A stretch of DNA of 45,502 nt from an uncultured Kiritimatiellota bacterium (GCA_934635045.1 CAKTZA010000025.1:1-45502); one strand, 5' to 3'. Positions 1 through 8,703 are shown, counted from the stretch's first letter. Program-made: numbers and translations. The notes: generated by a model from the letters alone, not told the origin.

Positions 1-74
1 CGGGAAATCCGCACGTCCGGTTTGATGAGGGGGAAGTCGCATCGGCGAAGCCGAGGCGTGGGTCTCTACTCTAC
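1..74 (+). mobile_element. 3' end of a group II intron (domain V 3' half and domain VI)
   Basis: The first bases read CGGGAAATCCGCACGTCCGG, which matches the GAAA-capped 3' strand of group II intron domain V; the 5' strand (GAGCCG...) would lie just outside the window. A short linker with a run of G follows. Next is a domain VI-like hairpin at about 36-58 (CGCATCGGC, GAA loop, GCCGAGGCG) and a pyrimidine-rich 3' terminus ending near TCTAC at 74. The motif order and spacing match bacterial group II introns from established knowledge. The exact 3' splice site (74 or 76) is my estimate. The intron-encoded reverse transcriptase is not in the window. Confidence 0.82.
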
Positions 75-89
75 ACAACCAAGAAAAAC

Positions 90-1460
90 TTGACCTCAAC
101 GCCGTCACCTCCGCGTTCAGCGCACCCCGCCTATCGGCCCCTTTGGGCTGCTTCGCGGGGATATGCAGACAAGTCCTGTTCAGCACTTGGCGCAATTCTG
201 GGGATTTTGTCCTTGTGCGGGACGGCGTGGGCGGTCGACATCACGACCGACACGCGCATCGACGAGACGAACGTCGCTTCGACGCGGGACCTTTTCCTGA
301 CGAACGCGGCGCTTTGGCAGACGCCGAAGGCGACCCCGGTCAAGTCCCTCTCGCGGGACGGCGTCCGGGCAATAATGATCGACGGCGAGCCCTGGCGAGG
401 TCGTCCGACCCGGTTCTTCGCCTACTACGGGCTGCCGTCGAACGCGACGGCGGCGGCGAAGGCCCCGGGGATCGTGCTTGTCCATGGCGGCGCAGGGACG
501 GCCTACGACTCGTGGGTGCGCCTCTGGAACGCGCGCGGCTATGCGGCAATCGCGATGGACAACTGCGGCGGCGTGCCGCCGCGCGACCTCGCGATCGGCC
601 GCCTGTCGCATCGGGATTCTGGGCCGGACGGCTGGGGCGGCTTCGACAAGGTGAACGAGCCGCTGGCCGACCAGTGGCCGTACCATGCCGTCTCGACGGT
701 GGTGCGCGCGCACTCCTTTCTGCGGGCCCTGCCGGAGGTCGATGCGGCGCGCCTCGGCGTCACGGGCATCTCCTGGGGCGGCTACCTGACGGCCTGTGTC
801 GCGGGCGTCGACGGCCGCTTTGCCTTTGCGGTGCCGGTCTACGGGTGCGCGTTCCTGCTGGACCACTCGGTCTATACGTCGCGGATGCGGCGGCTTGGCG
901 CGGACGGGACGCGCTGGGACGCATTGTGGGACGCACGTAACTTCCTACCGTTCGCGAAGATGCCAGTCCTCTGGTGCACGGGCACGAACGACTCCTTCTT
1001 CCCGCTGGACTCGCTTCAGCGCGGCTGTGACCTTCTGCCGCAGCCGCCGTCGCTCTCGGTCAAGGTGCGGATGCCGCACGGGCATCCGCCGGCTGGCGAC
1101 CCGAAGGAGATTGCCGCGTTCGCGGATTCGGTCGTCTTTGGGCGTCCGCCGCTGCCGAAGGTGACGGCGGCCGAGATGCGGGACGGCTCGCTTGTCGTGT
1201 CGTGGCGCGCGGACGGCCGCAGGGTCGAGCAGACGTTCCTCGTTCGGACGTCCTCCCGTGACGGGAACTGGTCGAAGCGGGAGTTCGTCTCCGAACCGGT
1301 TGCGTTTTCGGGCGCGTCCCTGACGGTTGCCGTGCCGTCCGACTCGGAACTCTGGTACGTCAACCTCGTCACCGACGACGGCCTCGTCGTCTCCACGCGG
1401 CACTTCACGCGACGCGAAGCCAGAAATGAGTTTTGTTCAATGGAAGGAATGATGCCATGA
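90..1460 (+). CDS. Secreted alpha/beta hydrolase (acetylxylan-esterase/dienelactone-hydrolase type), 5' end interrupted by the intron
   Basis: Probable carbohydrate esterase exported to the periplasm or surface. The hydrolase fold spans about residues 85-350: an oxyanion-type VHGG at 131-134, nucleophile elbow GISWGG with Ser228, a likely acid Asp301 in TGTND, and His330 or His332 in MPHGHPP. A beta-rich domain follows (about 355-445). A hydrophobic stretch ending in TAWA near residue 48 looks like a signal peptide. The annotated start is a TTG at 90 with no good ribosome site, only 16 bases after the intron end. Codons just upstream (K-K-N-L at 81-92) resemble K-K-M-L at the start of the next gene. 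I infer that the true start codon lies in the 5' exon, outside the window. The stop overlaps the start of the next gene by 4 bases (ATGA). Substrate unknown. Confidence 0.75.
   Translation: MTSTPSPPRSAHPAYRPLWAASRGYADKSCSALGAILGILSLCGTAWAVDITTDTRIDETNVASTRDLFLTNAALWQTPKATPVKSLSRDGVRAIMIDGEPWRGRPTRFFAYYGLPSNATAAAKAPGIVLVHGGAGTAYDSWVRLWNARGYAAIAMDNCGGVPPRDLAIGRLSHRDSGPDGWGGFDKVNEPLADQWPYHAVSTVVRAHSFLRALPEVDAARLGVTGISWGGYLTACVAGVDGRFAFAVPVYGCAFLLDHSVYTSRMRRLGADGTRWDALWDARNFLPFAKMPVLWCTGTNDSFFPLDSLQRGCDLLPQPPSLSVKVRMPHGHPPAGDPKEIAAFADSVVFGRPPLPKVTAAEMRDGSLVVSWRADGRRVEQTFLVRTSSRDGNWSKREFVSEPVAFSGASLTVAVPSDSELWYVNLVTDDGLVVSTRHFTRREARNEFCSMEGMMP
225..276 (+). repeat. Direct repeat, copy 1 (signal-peptide end plus VDITTDTRIDE motif)
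   Basis: These 52 bases match 1589-1640 at 48 positions. They encode the end of the signal peptide and the first 14 or so mature residues (VDITTDTRIDE-NV). The two proteins share nothing obvious downstream, so this is a local shared module rather than a whole-gene duplication. Confidence 0.9.
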
Positions 1461-4192
1461 CACTGAAGAAAATGCTTGATCCTAACAAGCCGTCAGACGC
1501 GATGGTTCACGCAGAGCCGCAGAGGTCGCAGCGCGCGAAACGTCTTGCTTCTGGCGTGGTTATGGCACTCGTCACCCTATGCGGTGCGGCGTGGGCGGTT
1601 GACATCACGACCGACACGCGCATTGACGAAGCGAACGTCGACGAGTATGCGAGCGAACCGATAGCCGTGGCGGCGGACGCGACGCTGACCATTGCGCTTG
1701 CGCCAGCGACCGCCGAACAGACTTTTTCGGGTGCCGTTTCGGGCGCGGGCAAGATTGTCGTCGCGAACACGGGCACGAAAGCCGTCATCTTCAGTGGGTC
1801 ATTTGAGAAGTTTACCGGGAATCTGTCGGCCTCGGGAGATGTGCGTATCCGCAATCTCTGGTCGGCAATCATGCTGAACGGAAATATGTCGGGTGTCTCG
1901 GTTGAAGGCGCGGTCTCTCGGGAAATTACGTTTTTCGGACAGAATGTCTTTGGCGAGGATGGGGCGGCACTCAATCCCGGACATCAGTCGACACCGAGAT
2001 CGACGATCAATCTCAACGGCTTTGACCAGACGATCTCCCTTTTGACGTTCCTGGGCAGTGCGTATGTCGAAACCGATTCAAACTACAAAAAGCCGACCTA
2101 TACGCTGAAAAGCGACACGTCCGCCACGTTGACGGTTCGTGACGGCTTCTGCTGGGCGACCGCAGGCGGCCCCCATCCGAAAGACCATTCGGGGCTCGTC
2201 CAGGTGAACGGCGCGCTTTCGCTCGTGTTCGCTGGCGCGGACGAGACCTCGTTCACGTTCCACGGGCCCTCGACGACGACCGGCGGCTTGACGGTGAAAT
2301 CGGGCGAGATCGTGTTGGCGGACGATGCGACGTTCAACAACCTCTCCGCGCTGACGGTCGCGGGCACGGGACGCATCGTGCTGGAGACGGCGGCGGTGAA
2401 CGCGGCGAACCTGGCGATAGACATCGCGGACAGCGGCGCGGTGACGCTTTCGTCAGGGGACGTGTTTCGCGTGAAGACGCTGAAAGTCGACGGCGTGTCC
2501 GTCGCGCCGGACGAGTATTCCGCCGAGGCGATCACCGCGCTCACGGGCAACCGCCTCACGGGCGCGGCGGTCGAAGTCCTGGTGCGCGAGATCGGCGAGA
2601 CGAAGACGTTCACGTGGATCGGCGGTGGCGCGGATGATAGCCTGACGACGGCGGCGAACTGGCGGGGCGGCATCGCGCCCGCGCTGACGGGCGGTGACGA
2701 GATTCTCGTGTTTGCGTCCGGCACCTCGGCGACGGTTCCGGCAGGGGCGGACGTCTACGGCCTTGAACTCGTGACGGCGGGCGACTTCACCCTGCGCGGC
2801 GAAACGTTCCGCCTCGGTGCGGGCGGGATTACGTGCGGCGAGACGGAGGCGGCGCGCGTCTGCCAGTTCGAGGCCGTGCCGCGCACGGCGGGCGAGCAGA
2901 CGTGGCGCATCCCGGCGAATACGATTGTCGAGCTCGCGGCCGGATGGGCGGGACATTCCGCCGTCACGCTCGAGCGCACGACGGGGACGGGCGACATCGT
3001 AAGATTCTCGTCCGACGAGACGCCGGCGTTTGCGGGCCGCCTGACTGTGCCGGGGGATACGGCAGGCGGCAACGTGCTTGTCCTGTCGGGACGCGGCGGC
3101 ATCGGCGCGGCAGGTGCGCACGTCCAGCTGAACGGCAAGGCGGGTGTACGCGCGACGGCGGCCTGCGTGACGAACCGCGCGGCGATCACCTTCAACCACG
3201 GCCCGGCGCTGAACCTCGCGCCGGTGGGCACGGAATTCGTGCAGCTCGGCGCGGTGACGAACCTTTCGGCAGGGAACTACGGTTCGGCTCTTGTCGTGAA
3301 CGGAACATTGCGTGTCGGCGGTGGCTTGGGCGAGTCCGCCGCGCATCGGAATAATCCGAAAGCCTATGAATGGTGGATATGGCAATACAAGGTCACGAAA
3401 ACGGGGACTCTTTGGATTGAGGGCGAACCGATCGATGTCGGGGCGTGCCCCTTCAGACTTCATGGCACGCCAGATGGTGTGGGTGAAGTGCATCTTTCCG
3501 CGCAGGGGAATGTGTATGGCGTGCTGGCGCTTGGCTACGGAATGAAAGCCGTCTGCGAAGGGGTTGATGTCCTGTCCGACGTGGGAGACCTGGGGTTCTA
3601 CAGCGGACATGTCGGGTCGCTTAACCTCAATGGTTTTGACCAGACGGCGCGCGATGTGCTGGTTGTCGGAGCTACCGGATTTGAAGAGCAGCATCCCGGT
3701 TATTCGGCCATGTACGTGACGAGCGCGACGCCAGCCACGCTGAAGCTGACGGGTGCGGGGACGTATGCGCCGCACAACCTCAACTTCCGGGGCGAGGCGT
3801 CGCTCCACTATGCGGGCACGGGACGGCTGGCGCTGACGAACACGGCCTCGACGACAACCGGTTCGCTGACGGTGAGCGGTGGCGAGGTCGCCTTGCTTGC
3901 GGGCGCGACGTGGGCGAACTGCACGAACGTCGTCGTCTCCGGCACGGGCAGGCTGACGGTCGATGCGGGTGTCGCGGCGAAGGGCGCGTTTTCGCGTGAG
4001 GCGACGGTATCCGTTTCGGATGCGGGGACGATTGCGATTCCCGCCGGCGAGACGGTCGTGGTCAGGTATCTCTGGCGGGACGGCGAGCCGACGTTCAGCG
4101 GATTCTACCGGGAGGGCTTCGTGACGGGCGGCGGCACGCTCCGCGTCCGCAAGTCCTCGCGCAAGTCCGGCCTCCTTCTGCTCATCAAGTGA
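1457..4192 (+). CDS. Autotransporter-like beta-strand-repeat surface protein (911 aa)
   Basis: Large secreted protein built of short Gly/Ala/Thr-rich beta strands, like passenger domains with the autotransporter-associated beta-strand repeat (PATR-like). The start at 1457 has AAGGA 8 bases upstream and overlaps the previous stop (ATGA). A signal peptide ends at GAAWA before VDITTDTRIDE. The protein contains two related halves: LNGFDQT appears near residues 187 and 726, each followed by a TTTGxLTVxxGE-type segment. A TWIGGG...NW segment near residue 386, seen again in the 14.3-kb surface protein, starts the second half. No outer-membrane barrel is visible. The C-terminus SGLLLLIK resembles that of the 17.9-kb protein. 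Likely a surface or adhesin/carbohydrate-contact protein; the exact role is unknown. Confidence 0.82.
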   Translation: MTLKKMLDPNKPSDAMVHAEPQRSQRAKRLASGVVMALVTLCGAAWAVDITTDTRIDEANVDEYASEPIAVAADATLTIALAPATAEQTFSGAVSGAGKIVVANTGTKAVIFSGSFEKFTGNLSASGDVRIRNLWSAIMLNGNMSGVSVEGAVSREITFFGQNVFGEDGAALNPGHQSTPRSTINLNGFDQTISLLTFLGSAYVETDSNYKKPTYTLKSDTSATLTVRDGFCWATAGGPHPKDHSGLVQVNGALSLVFAGADETSFTFHGPSTTTGGLTVKSGEIVLADDATFNNLSALTVAGTGRIVLETAAVNAANLAIDIADSGAVTLSSGDVFRVKTLKVDGVSVAPDEYSAEAITALTGNRLTGAAVEVLVREIGETKTFTWIGGGADDSLTTAANWRGGIAPALTGGDEILVFASGTSATVPAGADVYGLELVTAGDFTLRGETFRLGAGGITCGETEAARVCQFEAVPRTAGEQTWRIPANTIVELAAGWAGHSAVTLERTTGTGDIVRFSSDETPAFAGRLTVPGDTAGGNVLVLSGRGGIGAAGAHVQLNGKAGVRATAACVTNRAAITFNHGPALNLAPVGTEFVQLGAVTNLSAGNYGSALVVNGTLRVGGGLGESAAHRNNPKAYEWWIWQYKVTKTGTLWIEGEPIDVGACPFRLHGTPDGVGEVHLSAQGNVYGVLALGYGMKAVCEGVDVLSDVGDLGFYSGHVGSLNLNGFDQTARDVLVVGATGFEEQHPGYSAMYVTSATPATLKLTGAGTYAPHNLNFRGEASLHYAGTGRLALTNTASTTTGSLTVSGGEVALLAGATWANCTNVVVSGTGRLTVDAGVAAKGAFSREATVSVSDAGTIAIPAGETVVVRYLWRDGEPTFSGFYREGFVTGGGTLRVRKSSRKSGLLLLIK
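1589..1640 (+). repeat. Direct repeat, copy 2
   Basis: Partner of 225-276, with 4 mismatches in 52 bases. It codes for the signal-peptide cleavage region and the VDITTDTRIDE motif of the surface protein. Confidence 0.9.
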
Positions 4193-4330
4193 GAATTTGC
4201 GCACATGGGTGATCTGCGGGCGAGAATACTCTTGGCGACTGCGTCGCTGACCACGAAACGACGCGAGCCTTACGTCGATTGCACGAAAGCGCTTCGCGAT
4301 TCTTCTCGAACGGTCAATCTACGCAAGGGG

Positions 4331-4711
4331 TCAGTTTGCCCAGCGCTTGATGGTGACTTTGGGATACGAACCGAAGTTCACGAGCAGCCCGAGCCTGCAT
4401 TTCGTGAGCCTGAGGTAATTGCCGAGCTGAGCAAAGTGTTCAGACGTGATTGCCTCGACGGCCTTCAGCTCTACGATGATGGCGCCATAGCACCACAGGT
4501 CTGGGATGTAGGTCTTCTCGATGGGTTCTCCCTTATAGAAGATGCGAAGTTCCCTTTTTGCCTCGTATGGGATCTTCCACAAGGCCAGTTCGCGCTCCAG
4601 GCATTGCTGATAGACCTCTTCCCTGTAGCCGTTGCCGAGCGTCCTGTAGACCTCGTAGACGGCCCCCTGGATGGCATACACCTCGTCCTTGTAAAGCAAA
4701 TCATCGCGCAT
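4331..4711 (-). CDS. GxxExxY family protein
   Basis: About 126 residues in a frame opposite to all its neighbours. The family-naming motif is visible as GYREEVY in the segment GNGYREEVYQQCLERELA, followed by PYEAKRELRIFYKG and a PDLWCYGAIIVELKAVE segment. The D...E-x-K spacing is reminiscent of PD-(D/E)xK nuclease-like folds, a relation often suggested for this family; function is unproven. I place the start at 4711 rather than the in-frame ATG at 4738 because a TATACT -10-like box lies between them on the minus strand. The protein is short but complete for the family. It sits alone between two convergent or tandem secreted-protein genes and is probably an independent insertion. Confidence 0.8.
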   Translation of the reverse strand: MRDDLLYKDEVYAIQGAVYEVYRTLGNGYREEVYQQCLERELALWKIPYEAKRELRIFYKGEPIEKTYIPDLWCYGAIIVELKAVEAITSEHFAQLGNYLRLTKCRLGLLVNFGSYPKVTIKRWAN

Positions 4712-5040
4712 GGTGGTAGTATAGCATATCCGCCGCATTCAAGCGGGAGGCCGGCGTCAACGAAGCGTCGAGAAAAGAGCGAGAGCCTTTTCGTGGATCG
4801 ACGGACAGCCCGCCCGCTTTCGTGTCGCACCCCAGGTGCGCGTTCGTGCCGACGCGGCCGCGAAAACCCGAAGGGTGAGGACGCGGAAGCGATGCTGGGC
4901 GAAAACGAAGTTTTCGGCCCCAGCGGCGCTTCTGTGGACTCAATCGCGCAACGCGCGATTTCGCGGCGTCGTCGTTTCGTGTTCGCGCGTAGCGCCGTCA
5001 CCGTTGGCAAGACGCTGTTTCCTCTCGCTGCTGTCAAACA
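4712..5040. other. Non-coding gap of about 330 bases
   Basis: No supported gene. Apart from the minus-strand TATACT box near the left edge that probably serves the GxxExxY gene, I see no clear promoter, terminator or repeat. Open frames here have no recognisable protein features. Confidence 0.6.
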
Positions 5041-6132
5041 ATGAGTAACCAAACCAAGATGAAAACAACATCGTTCAGTCTCCTCACATTGTCGTTGGCG
5101 TTTTTGCCCTGCCGGGCGGATATGGTCTTTCAGGACGTGCTTCTGCACAACGTGTCCGAGCTGGTCGCCGAGCCGGACGGCTTGCAGCGCTTCCGCCGCG
5201 TGCCGCAGGCGGTCGAGCCCGCGCTGAGCGCGCAGGGACGGCGCATGAACGCGGGCAGCACGGGCGTCGAGATCCGCTTCGTGCTGAAGGGCGAGAAGGC
5301 CGAGATCCGCCTCGGCGGTGCGACGGACGACGCCAACGCGACGTGCCTCGTCTACTACGGCGACTTCATCGCCGACTGGCCGGAAACCGAAAAGGTCGTC
5401 CGGGGCCGCGACACGACGCTGACGATCCGCCCGTCGCCGCGCAGGGACATCCTGCGGCGCGTCGCCCAGGAGCAGGGCTGCCGCTTCGATCCCGATGTCG
5501 TGCGCATCGTCCTGCCGCAGGCCGCGCTCGGCATCCGCCGCGTGTCGGGGGCCGTCGCGCCGCCGTCGCCGGAGCAGCTGCCGCGCAAGGTCTATCTCGC
5601 CTATGGGTCGTCCATCACGCACGGCAGCGTCGCGACGCGGCAGCCGATGACGTATGCGAGCCTCGTCGGCGCGCGGCTCGGCGCGGATGTGCGGAATCTC
5701 GGTTTCGCCGGCAGCTGCCGGCTGGAGCCGGAGATGGCCGACTACCTCGCGGCCCAGCCGTTCGACTACGCGACGATCGAGATGGGCATCAACATTCTCG
5801 GAAAGGATCCCGTCGAGTTCGAGCGGCGCGTGCGGTATCTGCTCGACAAGGTCACGGCGTCGCATCCGCAGGCGCTGATTCTTGGCATTGACGTCTTTCG
5901 GACGGTGGGAACGGAGCAGCACATGAAGGATGCGGTGCAGTATCGCGAGATTGTCGCGCGCGTCATCCGGGAACTGAATCGTCCCAACCTCGTGCATGTG
6001 GACGGACTGGCGGCGTTGCCGTCGCCGACGTTGCTGTCGGAGGGTTTTGTGCATCCGGCGCCCGAAGGGCACCAGGCCATCGCCGCGTATCTTGTAAATG
6101 TGATGGCAAAGTATCGTGATAAACTCCGATGA
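5041..6132 (+). CDS. Secreted SGNH/GDSL-type hydrolase (esterase)
   Basis: About 363 residues with a short signal peptide ending near LPCRA. An N-terminal beta-sandwich-like part (about 25-175) precedes the SGNH catalytic domain (about 182-360), the layout seen in many carbohydrate acetyl esterases. Visible blocks are GSSIT (Ser191 as nucleophile), MGIN (Asn251) and VHPAPEGH (His338). The usual D-x-x-H has Gly335 where Asp is expected, with Glu334 next to it, so the acid residue may be substituted. The ribosome site before 5041 is weak; an in-frame ATG at 5059 is an alternative. The last codons lie inside the left arm of an inverted repeat. Likely removes acyl groups from a glycan. Confidence 0.82.
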   Translation: MSNQTKMKTTSFSLLTLSLAFLPCRADMVFQDVLLHNVSELVAEPDGLQRFRRVPQAVEPALSAQGRRMNAGSTGVEIRFVLKGEKAEIRLGGATDDANATCLVYYGDFIADWPETEKVVRGRDTTLTIRPSPRRDILRRVAQEQGCRFDPDVVRIVLPQAALGIRRVSGAVAPPSPEQLPRKVYLAYGSSITHGSVATRQPMTYASLVGARLGADVRNLGFAGSCRLEPEMADYLAAQPFDYATIEMGINILGKDPVEFERRVRYLLDKVTASHPQALILGIDVFRTVGTEQHMKDAVQYREIVARVIRELNRPNLVHVDGLAALPSPTLLSEGFVHPAPEGHQAIAAYLVNVMAKYRDKLR

Positions 6133-6285
6133 TTGATGCTCTCGCTACCGCTCCGCAGACGACATCTGGCTTCGCAGAAGCCAGCCACAAGACAATCACT
6201 TAGAGGGTCGTGAAGTGCGAATGTGCAACCTTGGGCAGAAACATTCTGCGGAGCGGTAGCGAGAGCTGCACGAATCGGAGTTATC
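6118..6285. repeat. Inverted-repeat element (about 168 bp)
   Basis: A perfect 22-bp inverted repeat (6138-6159 with 6245-6266) is extended outward by a second matched block (6118-6130 with 6274-6285, one base inserted). An inner hairpin TGGCTTC-GCA-GAAGCCA lies at 6166-6182. The left arm contains the stop codon of the SGNH gene. It could be a small non-autonomous element or a large structured terminator; there is no U-tract to favour the latter. Confidence 0.8.
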
Positions 6286-6354
6286 TTCACACAGGGGAGG
6301 ATCAACCTAATTTATTGCCGCATCTATAAGAAACAATAAAAGACAAGAGAAAAC

Positions 6355-8442
6355 ATGACCAAGATGAAGATCGATTCCTTTCTGTCTGTCGCGCTGTCCG
6401 TGTCGCTCGGCTTTTGCGGCGCGGACGCCCGTGCGGCGGCGCTGAGCGTCGCCTCGCCGGACGGGCGGCTGTCGCTCGGCTTCGAGACGGACGCGCAGGG
6501 GATGCGCTGGTCGCTCGCGCGCGACGGGCGCGAACTCGTGAAGCCCTCGAGCCTCGGCGTCGCGTTCGCCGTGGGGAGCCCGCTGGAGAAGGGCGCGGAG
6601 CGTCTCGCCGAGATGCGGGTGCGGAACGTCCGCCGCGCGTCGTCCGACACGGCGTGGACGACGCGGCTCTCCCGGCGCGAGACGGTGCGCGACTGCTACA
6701 ACGAGCTGGCGGTCGAGCTGGAGGAGGCGGAGGCGCGGGCGGTGCGCGTCGGCCTCGGGCAGACGGCGGTCGAGCGGCTGCCGCGCCGGCTGACGCTCGT
6801 CTTCCGCGCCTACGACGAGGGCGTCGCGTTCCGCTACGCCTTCCCCGGGCAGGCGGCGTTCGACGGCTTCGCGCTCACGGACGAGCTGACGGAGTGGCGG
6901 TTCGCGGCGGACGCGCAGGCGTGGACGACGGCCTGCGCGACGGAACGCGACCCGCAGGAGGAGCCGTACGCGAAGGGCCCGCTCGCGGCGGTCGACCCGA
7001 AGAAGTACGTCGGGATGCCCGTCCTCGTCGAGACGGGCGGCGCGACGCTCGCGCTGTGCGAGGCGGCGCTCTCCGGCTGGGCGGGGATGAACTTCCGCGC
7101 GGCGGGCGACGGCGCGGCGACGCTCCGCGCCGCGCTCGCGAAGCTGCCGCCGAGCCCCGCGGCGATGCCCGGCGTCGCGGTCATCGCGACGACCCCGGCG
7201 CAAAGCCCGTGGCGCGTCGCGCTCGTCGGCGACGACGAGACGGACCTCCTCAGGAAGAACGACCTCATCGCGAGCCTCAACCCGCCGCCCGACCCGTCGC
7301 TCGACTTCTCGTTCGTGCGTCCCGGCGCCTCGTCGTGGGACTGGTGGGCGGAGTCCAACAACTCGCTCTCGACGGAGCGGACGCTCGCGCTCGTCGACTT
7401 CGCCGCCGAGATGGGCTGGCCCTACCACACGGTCGACGGCGGCTGGTACGGCTTCGCGCGCCGCCCGAACCACGGGCCGAACGTGCCGCTCCGGCCCCGC
7501 CGGGGATTCGACCTCGCGCGGATCGTCGCGCACGCGAAGGCGAAGGGCGTCGGGATCTGGCTCTGGATCCACTGGATGGAGATCGAGTCCGTCGGGATCG
7601 AGGAGACGTTCGCGCGGCTCGCGGACTGGGGCGCCGTCGGCGTGAAGACGGACTTCCTGGAGCGGCAGGACCAGGAGATGGTGGACTGGTGCGAGCGGGT
7701 CTGCCGCGCGGCGGCGAGGCGGCGGATCATGGTGAACTTCCACGGGTCGTTCAAGTCCACGGGCGGCGAGCGCACGTGGCCGAACATGGTCACGCGCGAG
7801 GCCGTCTGCGGCAACGAGATGAACATCTTCAGGAAGAAGACGACGCCGGAGGTCTGCGCGGCGCTGCCGTTCACGCGCTTCCTCCTCGGCCCGGCGGACT
7901 TCACGCCCGGCTCGTTCGCGAACGTCTACTCGAGGGACTTCGTGCCGCAGGTCGCGAAGGGCCACCGCTACGGCGACGAGACCGACCGCTGCCCGCACTG
8001 GGCGGAGGAGATGGGGACGCGCGCGCACGCGATCGCGCAGTGCGTGCAGTTCGACTCGCCGCTCATGACGCTCTGCGACGCGCCGGAGCGGTATCGCGGG
8101 GCGGACGGCGTCGAGGCGCTGCGCGGCCTGCCGGCGGCGTGGCGGGACACGCGCCCGGTGGAGGGCAAGTGCGGGGAGTACTGCGCCGTCCTGCGCGAGG
8201 CGTTCGACGGCCGCCTCTACTACGCGGCGACGACGGTGCGGCGGCGGGAGCTGGCGCTGGCGCTCGACTTCCTCGGCGCGGGTGAGTGGACGATGGCCGC
8301 CTACGCGGACGACCCGGCGCGGACGCCGGCGGACGCGAAGGCGGTCGCCTGCACGGCGCGGACGGTGCGCCGGGGCGAGACGGTGCGCTTCGCGCTCTGC
8401 GACGAGGGCGGCGCCCTCGCGGTCTTCACGAAGCAGCGCTGA
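6355..8442 (+). CDS. GH97 family glycoside hydrolase (alpha-glycosidase), secreted
   Basis: A 695-residue protein with a signal peptide (cleavage near DARA, residue 27). It has the three GH97 parts in order: an N-terminal beta-sandwich (about 28-285, with FRYAFPG), a (beta/alpha)8 catalytic domain (about 300-580, with SWDWWAE, GWYG and GIWLWIHW) and a C-terminal beta domain. In the catalytic part VKTDF puts an Asp (433) at the position of the retaining nucleophile of the GH97b type. TREAVCGNE supplies Glu482 and Glu488 as candidate acid residues. This would favour a retaining alpha-galactosidase-like over an inverting SusB-like enzyme, but the subtype is inference. Codon use is extremely GC-rich at third positions. 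A TATAAG/AAAGACAAGAG leader precedes the start; no clear -35. Confidence 0.88.
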   Translation: MTKMKIDSFLSVALSVSLGFCGADARAAALSVASPDGRLSLGFETDAQGMRWSLARDGRELVKPSSLGVAFAVGSPLEKGAERLAEMRVRNVRRASSDTAWTTRLSRRETVRDCYNELAVELEEAEARAVRVGLGQTAVERLPRRLTLVFRAYDEGVAFRYAFPGQAAFDGFALTDELTEWRFAADAQAWTTACATERDPQEEPYAKGPLAAVDPKKYVGMPVLVETGGATLALCEAALSGWAGMNFRAAGDGAATLRAALAKLPPSPAAMPGVAVIATTPAQSPWRVALVGDDETDLLRKNDLIASLNPPPDPSLDFSFVRPGASSWDWWAESNNSLSTERTLALVDFAAEMGWPYHTVDGGWYGFARRPNHGPNVPLRPRRGFDLARIVAHAKAKGVGIWLWIHWMEIESVGIEETFARLADWGAVGVKTDFLERQDQEMVDWCERVCRAAARRRIMVNFHGSFKSTGGERTWPNMVTREAVCGNEMNIFRKKTTPEVCAALPFTRFLLGPADFTPGSFANVYSRDFVPQVAKGHRYGDETDRCPHWAEEMGTRAHAIAQCVQFDSPLMTLCDAPERYRGADGVEALRGLPAAWRDTRPVEGKCGEYCAVLREAFDGRLYYAATTVRRRELALALDFLGAGEWTMAAYADDPARTPADAKAVACTARTVRRGETVRFALCDEGGALAVFTKQR

Positions 8443-8505
8443 GGAAATTTTGGTATCATGCTGTTCGATCAACAAGATTTGATTGTCGGGATTCGGGAAG
8501 TCCCA

Positions 8506-8619
8506 CACGGAGTTTCGGAGGCACGGAGAAGATTTTTAGACAGGATTGACAAGATTGACAGGATTTTCATGGCAGATTCGCCAAACTATTCTAATCCTGT
8601 GAATCCTGTTAATCCTGTC
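8506..8619. repeat. Intergenic palindromic repeat with 9-base period (CAGGATTGA type)
   Basis: The left arm at 8537-8565 repeats a CAGGATTGA-like unit three times. The right arm at 8592-8619 repeats AATCCTGTG-like units, which are the reverse complement. The two arms can pair over nearly their full length around a 26-base loop. Just before it, 8506-8530 carries ACACGG-AG and GGCACGGAG units of the kind also seen near 13933. Such 9-base-period elements are known to be scattered through verrucomicrobial and planctomycete genomes; the function is unknown. Confidence 0.85.
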
Positions 8620-8703
8620 AAAAAAACACCGCATGATTTCTGAATCGTAGCTCAACATCAACACCCATCTAAAGCGAAGAGTAAAATAGTAGGAGGAAAC
8701 CTA

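Noticed and set aside
4327..4345. GGGGTCAGTTTGCCC near the GxxExxY gene as a REP/RAYT box
   Set aside because: Only partly palindromic and no RAYT gene nearby.
4205..5044. Plus-strand open frame of 279 codons after the first surface protein
   Set aside because: It runs antisense to the well-supported GxxExxY gene and then through low-information sequence; no start signals or domains.
8537..8619. CRISPR-like array
   Set aside because: Units are 9 bases long and arranged as a hairpin without spacers; no cas genes.
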